Source of the DNA: Streptomyces chryseus
GTDB taxonomy: Bacteria; Actinomycetota; Actinomycetes; Streptomycetales; Streptomycetaceae
Direction: 5' to 3'
Assembly (NCBI RefSeq): GCF_014650755.1
Contig: NZ_BMVO01000013.1
Coordinates: forward strand, 113,276-177,275
Length of the DNA stretch: 64,000 bases
Below the pieces are notes generated by a model. That model saw only the letters and a list, made by a program, of their open reading frames with translations, did no database searches and was not told where the DNA came from. The position numbers were made by a program, and so were the translations under genes. This document shows positions 1-9,151 of this stretch, piece by piece. Position 1 is the stretch's first letter, and each line of letters opens with the position of its first letter.

Positions 1-408
1 CCCGAGGACGTCGCCGACGCACCGCTCGCCCTCGCCGCGCGTGCTGACCACGTCGAGCAGCCCGAGGCCCTGCTCGCGCTCGCCGAGGTCGTTGATGAAC
101 TCGTGGCCGAGGATCTGGTACCCGGCGCAGACCGAGAAGACGATCGCCCCGTTGGAGACCGCGCGTTCCAGACCGCCGTCGCGGCGCAGCCGCTCCGCCG
201 CGAGGCGCTGCGGGCGGTCCTCACCGCCGCCGATCAGGTAGATGTCGCCCGAAGTGGGGATCTGCTGGTCGCTGCGTACGTCCACACGGTGGACGTCGAG
301 GCCGCGCTGACGGGCCCGGCGCTCCACGACGAGGGCGTTGCCCTGGTCGCCGTACGTGCTCAGCAGGTCCGGGTAGATCCACACCAGGCGCAGGCTGTTG
401 TCGCTCAT
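1..408 (-). CDS. gatD: Lipid II isoglutaminyl synthase, glutamine amidotransferase subunit GatD (partial)
   Basis: The first 136 residues are visible; the C-terminus lies beyond the left edge. GatD is the class I glutaminase that feeds ammonia to MurT, and together they amidate the alpha-carboxyl of D-Glu in the lipid II stem peptide. The residues FSVCAGYQ place a nucleophilic cysteine at residue 94, the expected GatD position, and YLIGGGEDRPQ is the usual upstream loop. The ATG at 408 begins MSDNSLRLVWIYPDLLSTYG, a typical GatD N-terminus. It follows murT by 31 nt on the same strand, so the two are surely cotranscribed. The catalytic His is outside the window. Confidence 0.95.
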   Translation of the reverse strand, partial: MSDNSLRLVWIYPDLLSTYGDQGNALVVERRARQRGLDVHRVDVRSDQQIPTSGDIYLIGGGEDRPQRLAAERLRRDGGLERAVSNGAIVFSVCAGYQILGHEFINDLGEREQGLGLLDVVSTRGEGERCVGDVLG

Positions 409-439
409 GCTTGCTTGTCCTTTTCCGGTGTACGCGGGC

Positions 440-1678
440 CTAGTTGCCGACGCGGCGGCGCAGGTCCTGGAACGCGGTGTAGTTGGCGATCGTCTCGATC
501 AGCCCGGGCGGCGCCAGCTGCACGGCCTCGTCGAGCGTCTCGCAGACCCGGAACTCCAGGTTCGCGACCTCCAGGCGCACGGCGAGGTCCAGCTTGCGGT
601 CGCCGAGCACGAAGATCGGGTGGCCCGCCAGCCGGGTGTAGTCGACGTCCCACAGCCAGGAGGTGTCCGTGCCGTCCGCGCCGCGCGCGTTGACGGCCAG
701 GATGACCGGTGTGGGCGGCGGGTTGATGAGGGAAAACGTTTCGAGCCAGCCCGCCGGGTTCTTCGCGAGCAGCAGCCGCAGCTCGCGCTCCTGGAACTGG
801 ACGACGTCGTACCGGCCTGCGACAGCCTGGACTTCGTACATCCGCTCCAGCGCCACCTGCGGCGGCACACCGAACACGGCCGCGACCGCGGCGGAGGTGG
901 CGGCGTTCGCCTTGTTGGCGCGGCCGGGCAGCTGGAGGTGGATCGGCCAGGCCGATCCGTGCGGGTCGACGACGTGGTCGCCGCTCAGCACCCAGCTCGG
1001 GGCGGGGCGGCGGAAGCCGCACTCGCCGCAGAACCAGTCGTCGCCGGGGCGCTGCATGACACCGCCGCAGGACGGGCAGGACCAGGCGTCGTCCTTCCAC
1101 TCCTGGCCCGCCGCCACCCACACCACGTTGGGGGAGGAGGACGCGGCCCAGACGATCAGCGGGTCGTCGGCGTTCGCGATGACGACGGCCTTCGTGCCGG
1201 AGAGGCCCTCACGCCACTTCTCCGCGAGCATCCGGGTCTCGGCGGCCCGGTCGAGCTGGTCGCGCGAGAGGTTGAGCAGGGCGATCGCCTTGGGCGTCAC
1301 ATCGCGTGCGACCCCGGCGAGGTACTTCTCGTCGACCTCGATCACGCCGTACTTCGCGTCCGAGCCGCCCGCCAGGGCGGAGGTGATGCCCGCCGGCATG
1401 TTGGCGCCGAGTGCGTTGGAGACGACGGGGCCGCTGGCCCGCAGCGCCTCGGCGATGAGCCGGGTGGTCGTCGTCTTGCCGTTCGTCGCGGACACGAGCA
1501 CGACGTCGAGATGCTGGGCGAGCCGCCCGAGCAGGTCGGGGTCGAGCTTGAGCGCCACCTTGCCGCCGATCACGGATCCGCTGCCGCGTCCCGCGGCGCG
1601 GGACACCGCCGCCGCGGCCTTGCCTGCCGTCACGGCCAGCTTGGCCCGCGGCGACAACGGCTCCGTGTTGCCTGCCAT
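440..1678 (-). CDS. murT: Lipid II isoglutaminyl synthase, Mur-ligase-like subunit MurT
   Basis: 412 residues, full length for MurT. It activates the D-Glu carboxylate of lipid II with ATP for amidation by ammonia from GatD, in the cytosol at the membrane. The nucleotide loop SATNGKTTTTR lies near residues 63-73. A four-cysteine zinc ribbon, CPSC at 201-204 and CGEC at 217-220, sits inside the central domain as in known MurT structures. The C-terminal DUF1727-type domain follows. I chose the ATG at 1678 because AAGGAGGA sits 9-10 nt upstream; an in-frame GTG six bases earlier lies too close to it. gatD follows directly. Confidence 0.95.
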   Translation of the reverse strand: MAGNTEPLSPRAKLAVTAGKAAAAVSRAAGRGSGSVIGGKVALKLDPDLLGRLAQHLDVVLVSATNGKTTTTRLIAEALRASGPVVSNALGANMPAGITSALAGGSDAKYGVIEVDEKYLAGVARDVTPKAIALLNLSRDQLDRAAETRMLAEKWREGLSGTKAVVIANADDPLIVWAASSSPNVVWVAAGQEWKDDAWSCPSCGGVMQRPGDDWFCGECGFRRPAPSWVLSGDHVVDPHGSAWPIHLQLPGRANKANAATSAAVAAVFGVPPQVALERMYEVQAVAGRYDVVQFQERELRLLLAKNPAGWLETFSLINPPPTPVILAVNARGADGTDTSWLWDVDYTRLAGHPIFVLGDRKLDLAVRLEVANLEFRVCETLDEAVQLAPPGLIETIANYTAFQDLRRRVGN

Positions 1679-1827
1679 CGTCACTGATCCTCCTTGCATC
1701 CGGCGCCGCATTTGCCCCAGGTCCACCGGTCAACGTCGGGGCTCAGCCTATCGAGAACAAGCCGGGCCCCCGCACCCCGGCACCGCCGGGGGCGCCGCGG
1801 CCCCCGTCGGAACGTACGCTTGCCGCC

Positions 1828-2373
1828 ATGCGACACCGCCCGATTCCCGGCAGTTCCGGGCTCGTACGACCCATGACACTGCTCGGTGACCCGGCGCTGC
1901 ACGCGCCCTGTGGGACGGTGAGCGACTTCGGTCCCTCGCTCGTCCGCCTCGTCGAGGACATGTTCGCGACGATGTACGCCGCCGAGGGAGTCGGCCTCGC
2001 GGCCAACCAAGTCGGCGTACCGCTGAGCGTCTTCGTCTACGACTGTCCGGACGACGAGGATGTCCGGCATGTCGGTCACATCGTCAACCCACGCCTGGTC
2101 GAGGCCGACGGCATCACCGTACGCGGTCCCGAGGGGTGCCTGTCGCTGCCGGGTGTCGAGGCGGGTACCGAACGGTTCGACCGGGCGGTGGTGGAGGGTG
2201 TGTCGCTGACGGGCGAGCCGGTGCGCGTGGAGGGCACCGGATTCTTCGCCCGGTGCCTCCAGCACGAGTGCGACCACCTGTCCGGCCTGGTCTACACGGA
2301 CCGGCTGACCGGCTGGCGCCGGGCCAGGGTCCTGCGGGCGGCGCGGCGCGCGCCGTGGCACGGCCGGGAGTAG
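1828..2373 (+). CDS. def: Peptide deformylase
   Basis: 181 residues. It removes the N-formyl group from nascent proteins and is a cytosolic metalloenzyme. All three family motifs are present: GVGLAANQ (54-61), EGCLSLPG (102-109) with the metal-binding Cys, and QHECDH (145-150) with the two metal His and catalytic Glu. No Shine-Dalgarno sequence precedes the ATG. Instead TACGCT (1815-1820) lies 7 nt before it, consistent with leaderless transcription. It diverges from murT. Streptomycetes often carry several def paralogues, so this need not be the main one. Confidence 0.95.
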   Translation: MRHRPIPGSSGLVRPMTLLGDPALHAPCGTVSDFGPSLVRLVEDMFATMYAAEGVGLAANQVGVPLSVFVYDCPDDEDVRHVGHIVNPRLVEADGITVRGPEGCLSLPGVEAGTERFDRAVVEGVSLTGEPVRVEGTGFFARCLQHECDHLSGLVYTDRLTGWRRARVLRAARRAPWHGRE

Positions 2374-2427
2374 GGCGAGCTCTCCTGCCCGCCCCGTCCG
2401 GGCCGCGCGCGGCCCGTGCGGCCGGGG

Positions 2428-3075
2428 CTAGAAGCCGGGGCCGTCCGCGCGGTCGTCCGCGGCGGCCAGCCGGCCCCACAGCAGGTCCGCGAGGCTGGAC
2501 ACCAACTGCTGCCGCGAGCAGGGGCGTTCGCCCAGCCACCAGTCGCCGGCCGCGTGCATCATCCCGACGATGCCGTGACCCCACACCCGCGCCAGCTGCT
2601 CGCTGCCCGGTCCCAGATCGATGCGCTCCGCTATCACCGTGGCGAGTTCCTCCCCGAGCCGGCGCAGCAGCGGCGCCGAGTGGCGGCCGACGTCGAAGCC
2701 CTGCTCGGGCTGGTGGGCGTCCTCCGAGGGGTGCATCAGGAACCGGTACACCTCCGGCAGCGCCTCGATCGCGGCGAGGTACGTGTCGAGCGTCGCCTCG
2801 ACCCGCTCGCGCCGCTCGGCGGGCGCGTCCAGCGCCGTCCGCAGGGCCGACAGCAGCGCGTCGGTGTGGCGCTTGGCCAGCGCGCGGTAGAGGCCGCCCT
2901 TGTCGCCGAAGTGCCGGTAGAGGATCGGCTTGGTGATTCCGGCCTCGGCGGCTATCGCGTTCATGGAAGCCTGCGGACCGTCCCGGAGCACCACGCGGTC
3001 CGCCGCTTCGAGCAGGTCCCGCCGGCGCCGTGCGGCAGCGGATCTCTGCTGCTCGTCCGTGTGTGTGGTGTCCAT
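2428..3075 (-). CDS. TetR/AcrR family transcriptional regulator
   Basis: 215 residues. The N-terminal helix-turn-helix spans about residues 37-66 (MNAIAAEAGITKPILYRHFG) and is followed by a helical ligand-binding domain. I chose the ATG at 3075, which has GGGGAGA upstream; an upstream in-frame ATG at 3159 has no ribosome binding site. The gene diverges from an acyl-CoA dehydrogenase, and a perfect 9+9 inverted repeat overlaps the promoter between them (3171-3192). The context suggests a repressor responding to an acyl-CoA or fatty acid, but this is inference from position only. Confidence 0.9.
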   Translation of the reverse strand: MDTTHTDEQQRSAAARRRRDLLEAADRVVLRDGPQASMNAIAAEAGITKPILYRHFGDKGGLYRALAKRHTDALLSALRTALDAPAERRERVEATLDTYLAAIEALPEVYRFLMHPSEDAHQPEQGFDVGRHSAPLLRRLGEELATVIAERIDLGPGSEQLARVWGHGIVGMMHAAGDWWLGERPCSRQQLVSSLADLLWGRLAAADDRADGPGF

Positions 3076-3152
3076 GGTGTTTCTCCCCGCCCAATGCGAT
3101 TGCGTGACGCCTGGGAAACGTAACACCAAGGCCGGGTGCCGCGCTGCCGCGG

Positions 3153-3192
3153 TTGACATGGCCTACGCGCCGGTAACAGACTCCTGTTACCG
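3153..3192 (+). promoter_or_regulatory. Promoter with TetR-type operator before the acyl-CoA dehydrogenase gene
   Basis: A perfect consensus -35 TTGACA (3153-3158) is followed 18 nt later by a -10-like CAGACT (3177-3182). The inverted repeat CGGTAACAG-N4-CTGTTACCG (3171-3179 and 3184-3192) covers the -10 element, where a bound TetR dimer would block RNA polymerase. A further half-site-like GTAAC occurs at about 3120, on the side of the divergent tetR gene. Confidence 0.75.
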
Positions 3193-3234
3193 CAAGTAAC
3201 GCCTGAGCAGTTCGTACGCAGTGCTGGAGGGGAC

Positions 3235-4461
<1,227 letters not shown>

Positions 4462-4475
4462 CCGCGCGACGCGCC

Positions 4476-4514
4476 GCGGGCGCCGTTCCCCGTACGACGG
4501 GGGACGGCGCCCGC
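4476..4514. terminator. Bidirectional terminator hairpin
   Basis: A 16-nt stem with one mismatch (4476-4491 pairing with 4499-4514) and a 7-nt loop lies between the convergent acyl-CoA dehydrogenase and glutathione peroxidase genes. There is no U-tract, as is usual in streptomycetes. Confidence 0.7.
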
Positions 4515-4522
4515 GTGCGTCG

Positions 4523-5014
4523 TCAGGCGGAGGGGAGCTGCGCCTCGATGGCCGCGACGACCTCGGCGGCCTCCGGCTCGACCCGCGGACGGAACCGGCC
4601 GACGACCTCACCCTTGGCGCTGACCAGGAACTTCTCGAAGTTCCACTGGACGTCCCCGGCCTCGCCGGCCTCGTCCTTCGCGGCGGTCAGCTCGACGAAC
4701 AGCGGGTGGCGGTGCTCCCCGTTCACCTCGACCTTCTCCAGCAGCGGGAAGGTCACGCCGTAGGTCGCCGAGCAGAAGGTCCCGATCTCCTCCGCGCTGC
4801 CCGGCTCCTGGCCCGCGAACTGGTTGCACGGTACACCGAGGACCGTGAAGCCCCGGTCCTCGTACGTCTTCTGCAGCCGCTCCAGGCCCGCGTACTGCGG
4901 CGTCAGTCCGCACTTGGACGCCACGTTGACCACGAGCACCGCCTTGCCCTCGTAGGCCGCCAGCGTGGTGGGCTCGCCGGTCAGGGTGCGCAGGGGGATG
5001 TCGTACAGGCTCAT
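4523..5014 (-). CDS. Glutathione peroxidase family thiol peroxidase
   Basis: 163 residues. The family reduces hydrogen peroxide and organic hydroperoxides. The peroxidatic residue is Cys35 (VASKCGLTPQY), not selenocysteine. The conserved Gln is in CNQFAGQEPGS and the Trp-Asn pair in VQWNFEKFL. Actinomycetes make mycothiol and thioredoxin rather than glutathione, so a thioredoxin- or mycoredoxin-dependent activity is more likely than the name implies. The ATG at 5014 has GAGGAG upstream; a longer frame begins at 5047 without a site. The gene stands alone and converges on the acyl-CoA dehydrogenase gene. Confidence 0.92.
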   Translation of the reverse strand: MSLYDIPLRTLTGEPTTLAAYEGKAVLVVNVASKCGLTPQYAGLERLQKTYEDRGFTVLGVPCNQFAGQEPGSAEEIGTFCSATYGVTFPLLEKVEVNGEHRHPLFVELTAAKDEAGEAGDVQWNFEKFLVSAKGEVVGRFRPRVEPEAAEVVAAIEAQLPSA

Positions 5015-5253
5015 CGCCGTCTCCTCGGGATGGGGGCGGCCGGTCACGGCCGGCCGTCGGTCACTGCTCCGTACTGTTCCAGAGCCCGGGCGCGGCGCGG
5101 CCGACGGCCCTGCCTTCCGTGTCCGCGGGCCCTCAAGGGCGCCGCCGGATCGGCCGAGGACGCTTGTACCACCGTGTGGTGGCGCCGCGCGGCTCTCCCG
5201 GTTCTGAGCGCCGTCGCGGCGGCCATTCTCGCCTCCTGGGAAGGAACCGCGCC

Positions 5254-6510
5254 ATGACCGGCCGCAGCACCCCCGTACTCCTTCACAACGGACTCCTCAT
5301 CGACGGCACCGGGGGCGAGCCGGTCGCGGACGGGGCGGTGCTCGTCGAGGACGGGCTCGTCCGCTGGGCCGGCCCCTCGGACGAGCTGGACGCGCGGCCG
5401 CAGGCCGCCGGGCCGGTCCGGCGCGTCGACGTACGCGGCCGGACGATCCTGCCGGGCTTCATCGACTGCCACGTCCACATGGCGGCGCCCGGTGGCGCCC
5501 TCAGCCACGCCGAGATCGCCGCGATGCCCGCCTCCCTGCGGGTCTTCCTCGCCGCGCCGCGCATGAAACTCACCCTCGACGCCGGCGTCACCACCGCCCG
5601 CGACCTCGGCGGCGCGGACGCCGGCCACCGCGAGGCGGTCGAGTCGGGGCTGCTCCCGGGGCCCCGCCTGCTCGTGGCGGTCGCCATGCTCAGCCCCACC
5701 GGCGGCCACGGCGACTTCCGGGCGGCCCACGACGACGGCGCGAACGACCCCGTCATGGGGCAGCTCGCCGACGGCGTCACGGGGTGTCGCAGGGCCGTGC
5801 GCGAGGTGCTCCGCCAGGGCGCGGACTGCGTCAAGATCGCGGCCACCGGCGGGGTGTGGAGCCCGACGGACCAGCCGGGCGACGAGGGCTTCCTGGAGGA
5901 CGAGATCCGGACGATCACCGAGATCGCGGCCGGGCACGGGGGCCGCAAGGTGGCCGCCCACGCCCAGGGGCGCCGCGGCATCCTCAACGCCGTGCGCGGC
6001 GGGGTCGCCAGCGTCGAGCACGGCTACGAGATCGACGACGAGGCCATCGACCTGATGCTGGAGCGCGGCACGTTCCTGGTGCCGACGCTCACCACCGCGA
6101 ACACCGATCCCGACCCCCAGAAGGCGGCCGGCTGGGCGTACGCGAAGAAGAAGCACTGGCAGGCCGTCGCCCGACGGCACGTTCCGCACGCCGTCGCGCG
6201 CGGCGTGCGGGTCGCCATGGGCACCGACTGCGGCATCGCGGAGCACGGCACCAACCTGCGGGAGCTGGAGCACCTCGTCGCCTGCGGGATGACACCGATG
6301 GGCGCGATCCGCGCCGGGACCGCCGAGGCAGCCGAACTCCTCGGCCTCGCCCACGAGATCGGCACCCTCGAAGCCGGGAAGCGGGCCGACCTCGTCGTCG
6401 CCCGGGGCAATCCGCTGACCGACATCACGGCCCTCGGCAGGCCGGACCATGTCGTGCTCGTCATGAAGGACGGCGTCGTCTTCAAGGACCTCGACGGGCT
6501 CATGACCTGA
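5254..6510 (+). CDS. Metal-dependent amidohydrolase (imidazolonepropionase-like)
   Basis: 418 residues. An N-terminal beta-sandwich part (LLHNGLLIDGTGGEPV) leads into a TIM barrel with the metal motif GFIDCHVHM, a barrel lysine region DCVKIAATGG, the His pair of HAQGRRG and VEHGYEI, and the late Asp in MGTDCGIAEHG. This is the cluster that includes prolidase-like and ochratoxinase-like enzymes, which cleave amide or cyclic amide bonds. The true substrate is unknown. AAGGAA precedes the chosen ATG. The upstream 5015-5253 region holds only a short CCACC-GTGT-GGTGG hairpin. The next gene, a 2-hydroxyacid dehydrogenase, follows after 149 nt. Confidence 0.88.
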   Translation: MTGRSTPVLLHNGLLIDGTGGEPVADGAVLVEDGLVRWAGPSDELDARPQAAGPVRRVDVRGRTILPGFIDCHVHMAAPGGALSHAEIAAMPASLRVFLAAPRMKLTLDAGVTTARDLGGADAGHREAVESGLLPGPRLLVAVAMLSPTGGHGDFRAAHDDGANDPVMGQLADGVTGCRRAVREVLRQGADCVKIAATGGVWSPTDQPGDEGFLEDEIRTITEIAAGHGGRKVAAHAQGRRGILNAVRGGVASVEHGYEIDDEAIDLMLERGTFLVPTLTTANTDPDPQKAAGWAYAKKKHWQAVARRHVPHAVARGVRVAMGTDCGIAEHGTNLRELEHLVACGMTPMGAIRAGTAEAAELLGLAHEIGTLEAGKRADLVVARGNPLTDITALGRPDHVVLVMKDGVVFKDLDGLMT

Positions 6511-6659
6511 CCCGGTCCGCGCCGCCCCGCGACGAGCGAGCGGCTGACGGACAAGCACCGGATCCGGTACGACGAGGCGAGTGGGGCCGGCCGTTCGCGG
6601 GCATGACGCCCGGACCCGGCCGGCGGCCCCCGCCGGTCCAAGGAAAGGCGGACCGCACC

Positions 6660-7673
6660 GTGTCACCCCCGACGCCACCCCCGCTCACCGCGCTCGTCGC
6701 CATGCGCCGTGACGTGGCCGCCCTGGCCCTGCTCCCCGGTGTACGGGCGCGGCTGGCCGCGCGCTTCGACGTACCGGACCTGGTGGCCGACGACTTCGGC
6801 CGTCCCGGCGCGCGCGAGGCCCTGTCCCGTACGGAGGTGCTCATCACGGGGTGGGGGTGCCCGCCGGTCGACGCGGGGGTGCTCGCCGGCGCCCCGCGCC
6901 TGCGGGCGGTCATGCACGCGGCCGGCTCCGTCAAGCACGTCCTGGCCCCCGAGGTCTGGCAGCGGGGCATCACCGTCTCGTCGGCGGCGCCCGCCAACGC
7001 CGGGCCGGTCGCCGACTACACGGTCGCCGCGATCCACCTGTCGGCCAAGCGGGCGTTCCGGGCGGCGGGGGAGTACCGGGAGGGCCGGTCCCGCGACCTG
7101 ACCGTGTCCCAGGAGACCGGCTTCCTCGACCGTACGGTGGGCATCGTCGGCGCGTCGAGGACCGGGCGGCTGGTGCTGGAGCGGCTGGCCGGCACGGGGG
7201 TGCGGCTGCTGGTGCACGATCCGTACCTGGCGGCGCCGGAGGCGGCCGCGCCGGCCGCCGAACAGGTCGGCCTGGACGCCCTGTTGGCAGCCTCGGACAT
7301 CGTCTCGCTGCACGCGCCGCTGCTGCCCGCCACCCGCCACCTCGTCGACGCGCGGGCGCTGGGGCTGCTGCGGGACGGCGCGGTGCTCATCAACACCGCG
7401 CGCGGCGGCCTCGTCGACACGGAGGCGCTGACGGAGCACTGCGCGCGGGGACGGATCGACGCCGTACTGGACGTCACCGACCCGGAGCCGCTGCCACCGG
7501 GGCACCCGCTGCTGCGCCTGCCCAACGTGCTGGTCACACCGCATGTCGCGGGGGCCATGGGCACGGAGGTGCGACTCCTTGGGGAGTTCGCGGTGGCGGA
7601 GGCCGAGCGGTTCGCGGCGGGCGAGCGGCTGCTGGGAGAGGTACGGGCGGAAGACCTGCCCCGCATCGCCTGA
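6660..7673 (+). CDS. D-isomer-specific 2-hydroxyacid dehydrogenase family protein
   Basis: 337 residues. It should interconvert a 2-oxoacid and a D-2-hydroxyacid with NAD(P)H. The catalytic domain is split around a Rossmann domain with GIVGASRTGRLVLERL. In this loop GASRTG replaces the usual GxGxIG, so cofactor binding may differ. INTARGG, a DVTDPEPLP loop and TPHVAG contribute the catalytic Arg/Glu/His set. The chosen GTG at 6660 has AAGGAAAGG 10 nt upstream; upstream ATGs lack sites. It may be cotranscribed with the preceding amidohydrolase. The substrate cannot be told. Confidence 0.88.
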   Translation: MSPPTPPPLTALVAMRRDVAALALLPGVRARLAARFDVPDLVADDFGRPGAREALSRTEVLITGWGCPPVDAGVLAGAPRLRAVMHAAGSVKHVLAPEVWQRGITVSSAAPANAGPVADYTVAAIHLSAKRAFRAAGEYREGRSRDLTVSQETGFLDRTVGIVGASRTGRLVLERLAGTGVRLLVHDPYLAAPEAAAPAAEQVGLDALLAASDIVSLHAPLLPATRHLVDARALGLLRDGAVLINTARGGLVDTEALTEHCARGRIDAVLDVTDPEPLPPGHPLLRLPNVLVTPHVAGAMGTEVRLLGEFAVAEAERFAAGERLLGEVRAEDLPRIA

Positions 7674-7678
7674 GGCCC

Positions 7679-7704
7679 GGCGCCGCCCGCCACCGCGCGG
7701 CGCC
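7679..7704. terminator. Hairpin between convergent genes
   Basis: GGCGCCGC (7679-7686) pairs with GCGGCGCC (7697-7704) around a 10-nt loop. It touches the stop codon of the converging VOC gene. It is probably a shared terminator. Confidence 0.5.
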
Positions 7705-8168
7705 TACCCGCCCGGCACCGGCACCGGGTCCTCCCCGAAGACCCACGGCGCCAGCACCACGATCCAGCCGTCCGGGTCGGCGAACAGCACCGCGCCCCGG
7801 TCCGGCCAGTACGGATTCGCCGCCTCAACGGGCTGGTGGCCGCGCTCCCGCAGTCGTCGTACCGCCGCGTCCACGGCCGCCGCACCCCGTACGTACAGCA
7901 CCAGTTGGTTCTCCGGATGGGGCTCGGGGATCCGGGGCGGCGCGCCGTGCTGGGTGATCTCCATGTGCACCGGCGTCCCCGGCAGGCCGAACAGGACCCC
8001 GTCGTACCCCTCGTGGCCGCGCCACTGACCCAGGACCGGCAGCCCCAGGTCGTCCCGGTAGAAGGCGAGGACGTCGTCGTAGCGCGCCGTGGGGCGGGCG
8101 AACCGCACCGCCCCCACGTCGAGATGCTCGGGCCAGGTGGCGGGCGGGGCGCCCGGAGAAGAGGTCAT
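7704..8168 (-). CDS. VOC family protein (glyoxalase/bleomycin-resistance fold)
   Basis: 154 residues forming one vicinal-oxygen-chelate unit of paired beta-alpha-beta-beta-beta modules. The first module is DVGAVRFARPTARYDDVLAFYRD and the second ends ADPDGWIVVLAPW. His in VHMEITQHG and Glu/Asp positions could form a metal site. Members include glyoxalases, extradiol dioxygenases and drug-binding proteins; nothing here fixes the activity. No Shine-Dalgarno precedes the ATG, and GACAAT lies 6 nt upstream on the coding strand, so the mRNA may be leaderless. Confidence 0.85.
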   Translation of the reverse strand: MTSSPGAPPATWPEHLDVGAVRFARPTARYDDVLAFYRDDLGLPVLGQWRGHEGYDGVLFGLPGTPVHMEITQHGAPPRIPEPHPENQLVLYVRGAAAVDAAVRRLRERGHQPVEAANPYWPDRGAVLFADPDGWIVVLAPWVFGEDPVPVPGG

Positions 8169-8224
8169 GGTGCGATTGTCGCCAATGCGTCCCGCGCCCC
8201 CCGCGCGGGGGAGGGGCGGGAAGG

Positions 8225-9103
8225 TCAGGCGGACGGCAGCCGGCGGAACAGCCCTTCCTGCACCACCGACACCAGCAGGTTGCCCGCCCGGTCGTAGATG
8301 CGCCCCCGCGCCAGCCCTCGCGCGCCCGTCGCCACCGGGGACTCCTGGTCGTACAGGAACCACTCGTCGGCGCGGAACGGCCGGTGGAACCACATGGCGT
8401 GGTCCAACGACGCGATGTCGAACGTGCGCGGCCCCCACAACGGCTCCACCGGGATCCGGACCGCGTCGAGCAGGGTCATGTCGGACGCGTACGCCAGCGC
8501 GCACGTGTGCACGAGCTGGTCGTCGCCCAGCGGGCCGACCGCGCGCATCCACACCGCGCTGCGCGGGTCCGCCTCCTTGATCTCCTCGGCGGTCCAGCGC
8601 AGCCGGTCGACGTACCGGATGTCGAACGGCTGGCGGCGGGCCATCCGCTCCAGCGCCTCCGGCAGTTCCCCGAGGTGCTCGCGGATCTCGTCCACCACCG
8701 TCGGCAGCGCGTCCGGGTCCGGGAAGTCCAGGCGGGGCGGCAGCTGGTGCTCGAAGGCGGCCTCCTCCGGCTGGTGGAACGACGCGGTCAGGTTGAAGAT
8801 CGTCCGGCCCTGCTGGACCGCCGTGACCCGCCGCGTGGTGAAGGAACGGCCGTCCCGCACCCGCTCCACCTGGTAGACGATCGGCACCCCGGGACGGCCG
8901 GGGCGCAGGAAGTAGGCGTGCAGCGAGTGCACGGGCCGGTCGCCCTCGGTCGTACGCCCGGCCGCGACCAGCGCCTGGCCGGCCACCTGCCCGCCGAAGA
9001 CGCGTTGCAGCGACTCCTGCGGGCTGCGGCCGCGGAAGATGTTGACCTCGATCTGCTCCAGGTCGAGCAGGTCGACGAGCCGTTCGGCGGGGTTCGTCGT
9101 CAC
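8225..9103 (-). CDS. tesB: Acyl-CoA thioesterase II
   Basis: 292 residues arranged as a double hotdog. The N-terminal half starts DLLDLEQIEVNIFRG and has FGGQVAGQALVAA, as in TesB. The C-terminal half has SLDHAMWFHRPFRADEW and ends VVQEGLFRR, supplying the Asp and Gln of the known Asp-Thr-Gln active site. It hydrolyses medium- and long-chain acyl-CoA to free acid and CoA in the cytosol. It runs with the VOC gene and downstream of the helicase gene (48 nt gap), which may form a loose operon. The start at 9103 has an AAGGAGAAAC-type site upstream. Confidence 0.93.
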   Translation of the reverse strand: MTTNPAERLVDLLDLEQIEVNIFRGRSPQESLQRVFGGQVAGQALVAAGRTTEGDRPVHSLHAYFLRPGRPGVPIVYQVERVRDGRSFTTRRVTAVQQGRTIFNLTASFHQPEEAAFEHQLPPRLDFPDPDALPTVVDEIREHLGELPEALERMARRQPFDIRYVDRLRWTAEEIKEADPRSAVWMRAVGPLGDDQLVHTCALAYASDMTLLDAVRIPVEPLWGPRTFDIASLDHAMWFHRPFRADEWFLYDQESPVATGARGLARGRIYDRAGNLLVSVVQEGLFRRLPSA

Positions 9104-9151
9104 GGGACGTTTCTCCTTGGGTTTCTTCTCGGCACCGGCCGGGGCCGTCTG

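Noticed and set aside
4523..5014. Possible selenoprotein glutathione peroxidase
   Set aside because: The peroxidatic codon is TGC (Cys), with no in-frame TGA.
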